Source: Geobacillus sp. 46C-IIa (GTDB lineage: Bacteria > Bacillota > Bacilli > Bacillales > Anoxybacillaceae). From it: a stretch of DNA of 64,000 bases. Shown piece after piece: positions 61,770 through 64,000 of this stretch (position 1 is its first letter; each line of letters begins with the position of its first letter). Made by a program: the position numbers and the translations under genes. The DNA lies in contig NZ_CP061474.1 in the NCBI RefSeq assembly GCF_014679505.1, forward strand, positions 2,800,001 to 2,864,000. Reading direction: 5' to 3'. A model generated the notes under the pieces. It was not told the DNA's origin and searched no databases. It saw nothing but the letters and a program-made list of their open reading frames with translations.

Positions 61770-62255
61770 TTAATAACTCTCGAGCATGGAAATGAGAGTG
61801 TACATTTTTTGTTCTAGAAGCTTATATGTTTCTTGTTCCTTAATTCGGATGTTAATTTGCGCAATCTCTCGTAAATGGTTTTTCAGCGCTTTCACAAAAT
61901 CATGAGCGAATTTTATTTTATCATAAAAAAGAAAGGATTCCACCTTATCATTTGTAACATTTACGGCTTCAATTTTGATTTGATGTCCTTTCATTATGAA
62001 AAAATAATCATAAACAGAACCAAATCCAGAAATGCGGAACGGCTTATTCTCTTTATTGGCTATCATATCCATAATACCAGTAACCATACTTAACAAAGCT
62101 GTGCCATAAAGGGTTGCGATATTGATCGTCATTTTTTCGATACCGTTATGAACAGTCATATACATTTCACAACTAAAAAAACTATTGAGATTGTCACTTT
62201 TAAGTGTTTCTCTCCAATCTCCTTCCCAGTCCTCTAATGAAATTTTGATCCCCAT
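61770..62255 (-). CDS. Hypothetical protein, possible immunity or accessory gene
   Basis: A 161-residue protein with ATG after GAGGAGGATATATT; eleven further codons upstream are open but unlikely. AT-rich and with codons unlike the genes before 61.5 kb. No membrane segment is certain: a mildly hydrophobic tract (about 47-66, IATLYGTALLSMVTGIMDMI) precedes an alpha/beta middle and a coiled C-terminal helix (about 130-160). I do not recognise the family. It lies downstream of a toxin-like gene and its partner, where bacilli often keep extra immunity genes, but that is context only. Confidence 0.6.
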   Translation of the reverse strand: MGIKISLEDWEGDWRETLKSDNLNSFFSCEMYMTVHNGIEKMTINIATLYGTALLSMVTGIMDMIANKENKPFRISGFGSVYDYFFIMKGHQIKIEAVNVTNDKVESFLFYDKIKFAHDFVKALKNHLREIAQINIRIKEQETYKLLEQKMYTLISMLESY

Positions 62256-62324
62256 AATATATCCTCCTCGTTTTTTACTGTTTCGCAACTCTTGATTGGA
62301 TCTTCAAAGGATATGATACAACAT

Positions 62325-62350
62325 AAAAAGGCGGATCGCTCCGCCTTCTT
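62325..62350 (-). terminator. Terminator after the immunity-like gene
   Basis: AAGGCGGA-GCGA-TCCGCCTTTTTAT on the minus strand. The 120 bases between it and the gene stop hold nothing recognisable. Confidence 0.8.
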
Positions 62351-62472
62351 CTCTACTCTGCTGCGTCCTGTATTTTTCTAGAACATCCCGAAAACTTACA
62401 CACCACCATTGTTGACGAATGTCTCCTACCACATACACTTAGAAATGAGAGTTTTTCAAAAAACGAAGATGA

Positions 62473-62889
62473 TTAAATTTTTCTCGTTTTATTTTCTGGA
62501 GTACCTATGGTCACTTGGCCATCATGGAAAAATTCGATTATATACTCTCCATTTGTACAAAGGATAAAGGTATCTGATCCCACAGCAACCACATCATCGA
62601 TTGCATTTAGAACTTTTTCCAATTTTGTCTGAATGCCAGGACAATAAGAATAGTTCCATAATACTATCACATCTTTATCATTCATTCCCTTTTGTCGTAC
62701 CCAGTCTGTGATTTCTGATAAATATGTTATTTCTTTTCTTTCAGATACTTTTTCCCAATCAATCCTTCCCCAAGGTAAAATAGGGAATAATGTACACAAA
62801 TAATCAAAATATTTTTCAGTTTCCTCGTTCGATAAAATCCTCAAATGATCATCCCCAATTGCATGAACACACTCTTCAAATAGTGTCAT
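62473..62889 (-). CDS. Probable immunity protein of the adjacent toxin
   Basis: A 138-residue acidic soluble protein that starts 13 bases after the end of the toxin-like gene, with GGGGGGATGAACA before its ATG. The pattern LSNEETEKYFDYL, then FPILPWGRIDWEKV, a VIVLWNYSYCPGI strand and EYIIEFFHDGQVTIG end resembles proteins annotated as contact-dependent-inhibition type immunity proteins in bacilli (recollection of the family, not a search). Such proteins bind and block the toxin domain made by the gene before them. AT-rich, as is usual for these modules. Confidence 0.68.
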   Translation of the reverse strand: MTLFEECVHAIGDDHLRILSNEETEKYFDYLCTLFPILPWGRIDWEKVSERKEITYLSEITDWVRQKGMNDKDVIVLWNYSYCPGIQTKLEKVLNAIDDVVAVGSDTFILCTNGEYIIEFFHDGQVTIGTPENKTRKI

Positions 62890-62902
62890 TGTTCATCCCC
62901 CC

Positions 62903-64000
62903 TTATTTATTGAGATGCTTTAAAAGGGATTCGAATGTTTTTTCATCCCCTTTAAAAGGAATGCATACTTTTATCGCTTGACCTTTCCCATTTCTGTAAT
63001 CTTCAACGTTAATATGTATCCCTTTCTCCGGATCATAATCTAGTCTCCACCTAACTTTCTCGTCCGCAGACATCCTACCAATCACTTTTCCATATCCTTT
63101 GCTAGTTTTCAATCTCCCTATTACAGGTTTAGAATTCGATCCTAAATCACCTACAATTTCCAATGCAATGTTTCTTGCTTGTTCAAATGTATCTACTTTT
63201 GGAAGTATCACCTCTTTTCCAACAGCTAAAATTTTAGAGTCTATCTTTACAGCAATTTTTTCTCCAACCTTAGACAATTTTATAGCACCATTTAACAGCT
63301 TACCAGTCGGAATAAAACTTAAAGCCGCAATAACTTTATCAATTGTATCAGCGCTGGGATTCAATAAAGTTTTAATATCATCCCCAATGATAAAATCAAA
63401 TCCTAATTTTGCAATTTCTTTTAGAGATTCCGACACTTCATCCCAAGTTGAGTTCCTTGAATGAACTTTGGCTTCTAGTGATCTATACTTATTTTCAATA
63501 ATTGTCTTTTTATCATAGTAATTTTTTTGTTGCAACATATGCTCAATAGCGTTGTAAGTGATTTTACCAGCTATCCCATCAACTTCTAGTCCATTTGCTT
63601 TTTGAAAGCTTCTTACTGCTTCTGTTGTTTGTTTACCGTAAATACCATCAACAGCTCCCACGTTATATCCCAATCGCTGAAGTTTAGTCTGCAAATCTTT
63701 TACGGCTTGTCCCTCGCTGCCTTCTCTGAGTGTCTGACCTGTCCAATGATCATTGCTGCTTGATGAGTTTGATCGGGACAATGTCGTTTGTGTTCTGACA
63801 TACTTTTGCAGAGCTTGGTACGTTTGTTTCCCCGCAATTCCATCGGCCGTGATTCCAACCTTCTTCTGAAATTCCTTCACAGCCTTCTCTGTATTTGCTC
63901 CGTAAACTCCATCAATTCCCCCAGGATTAAATCCGGCCTTGTAAAGCCAAGATTGCAATGTCTTCACATAATCATTTCGATCACCTCTTTTTAGCGTTTG
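62903..64000 (-). CDS. Peptidoglycan-binding protein with C-terminal toxin-like domain (5' end beyond window)
   Basis: 365 residues are visible and the frame is open to the window edge, so the N-terminus is missing; the first visible residues (QTLKRGDRNDYVKTLQSWL) already lie inside a peptidoglycan-binding domain. Two such repeats are seen (about 1-60 and 82-145, each with GIDGVYG/AVDGIYG and VDGIAGK or ADGIAGK). A helical region (about 160-270) with a hydrophobic core (VIAALSFIPTGKLLNGAIKL) looks like the pre-toxin linker of polymorphic toxins. The last 85 residues contain IGRMSADEKVRWRLDYD and GIHINVEDYRNGKG, typical of a toxin end domain. A wall-targeted secreted or phage-lysin-derived toxin is likely; the activity is not known. 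Confidence 0.7.
   Translation of the reverse strand, partial: QTLKRGDRNDYVKTLQSWLYKAGFNPGGIDGVYGANTEKAVKEFQKKVGITADGIAGKQTYQALQKYVRTQTTLSRSNSSSSNDHWTGQTLREGSEGQAVKDLQTKLQRLGYNVGAVDGIYGKQTTEAVRSFQKANGLEVDGIAGKITYNAIEHMLQQKNYYDKKTIIENKYRSLEAKVHSRNSTWDEVSESLKEIAKLGFDFIIGDDIKTLLNPSADTIDKVIAALSFIPTGKLLNGAIKLSKVGEKIAVKIDSKILAVGKEVILPKVDTFEQARNIALEIVGDLGSNSKPVIGRLKTSKGYGKVIGRMSADEKVRWRLDYDPEKGIHINVEDYRNGKGQAIKVCIPFKGDEKTFESLLKHLNK

Noticed and set aside
1..64000. CRISPR arrays, intact insertion sequences, rRNA or tRNA genes
   Set aside because: Looked for regular direct repeats, transposase motifs and cloverleaf genes on both strands; none found.

Overview
The window reads as chromosome of a thermophilic, spore-forming member of the Bacillaceae, most likely Geobacillus or a close relative. 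The evidence is dense moderately GC-rich coding, gene order matching the Bacillus subtilis yha-yhe-yhd-yhc neighbourhood, spore genes (alpha/beta-type SASP, SpoVR, YheC/D), a three-subunit cytochrome bd oxidase with a 33-residue CydS as described for Geobacillus thermodenitrificans, and a 555-residue exo-alpha-glucosidase. No rRNA, tRNA, CRISPR array or intact insertion sequence was seen.

Layout. 1-8.1 kb: mostly minus-strand genes for YhaM exoribonuclease, the YhaQ/YhaP ABC exporter, HemZ, a HAD protein, YheA and YheB. 8.1-13.6 kb: four tandem YheC/D ATP-grasp genes on the plus strand. 13.6-18.2 kb: a YxkF-like regulator, the MsmX sugar-import ATPase, a SASP gene with a long structured leader, a CNNM/CBS protein and a tiny membrane protein. 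18.3-25.9 kb: a nine-gene thiamine operon (tenA-ykoE-ykoD-ykoC-tenI-thiO-thiS-thiG-thiF) under a TPP riboswitch. 26-32 kb: rRNA methyltransferase, MFS transporter, DinB-fold protein, alpha-glucosidase and ketopantoate reductase. 32-37.4 kb: CstA with its YbdD partner, a Mn2+ (yybP-ykoY) riboswitch before a DUF1232-TerC operon, and a guanidine-I riboswitch before a SugE/Gdx exporter. 37.4-41.7 kb: cytochrome bd genes with two very small membrane-peptide genes and Rex-like operators, then spoVR. 41.8-51.4 kb: conserved housekeeping and stress genes (DedA, YhdB, phosphoglucomutase, CBS protein, BdbC with a thioredoxin-like partner, YhcU, YhcT, CNNM/CBS, YugP, aldo/keto reductase). 51.6-54.5 kb: a phoX-tatA-tatC operon behind apparent PhoP boxes. 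54.6-59.5 kb: a C4-dicarboxylate uptake and sensing locus (dctP, dctB, dctS, dctR). 59.5-61.5 kb: a LacI-type regulator, a divergent 36-residue membrane protein and a lipoprotein. 61.5-64 kb: an AT-richer accessory segment with a gene remnant, a hypothetical gene, a probable immunity gene and a peptidoglycan-binding, toxin-like protein whose N-terminus lies beyond the window.

Regulation is rich for one window: three metabolite or ion riboswitches (TPP, Mn2+, guanidine), Rex-like, PhoP-like and CcpA-like sites, and a sigma-G-type promoter. The most novel-looking items are the roughly 160-nt leader of the SASP mRNA, which folds on paper into a bulged helix plus a tRNA-like cloverleaf; the four-fold YheC/D expansion; the unlabelled 30-residue membrane peptide gene directly before cydA; the LacI-flanked 36-residue membrane peptide; and the peptidoglycan-binding toxin with adjacent immunity gene. 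All functional statements come from reading the sequence and recalling families; no search or folding program was run.
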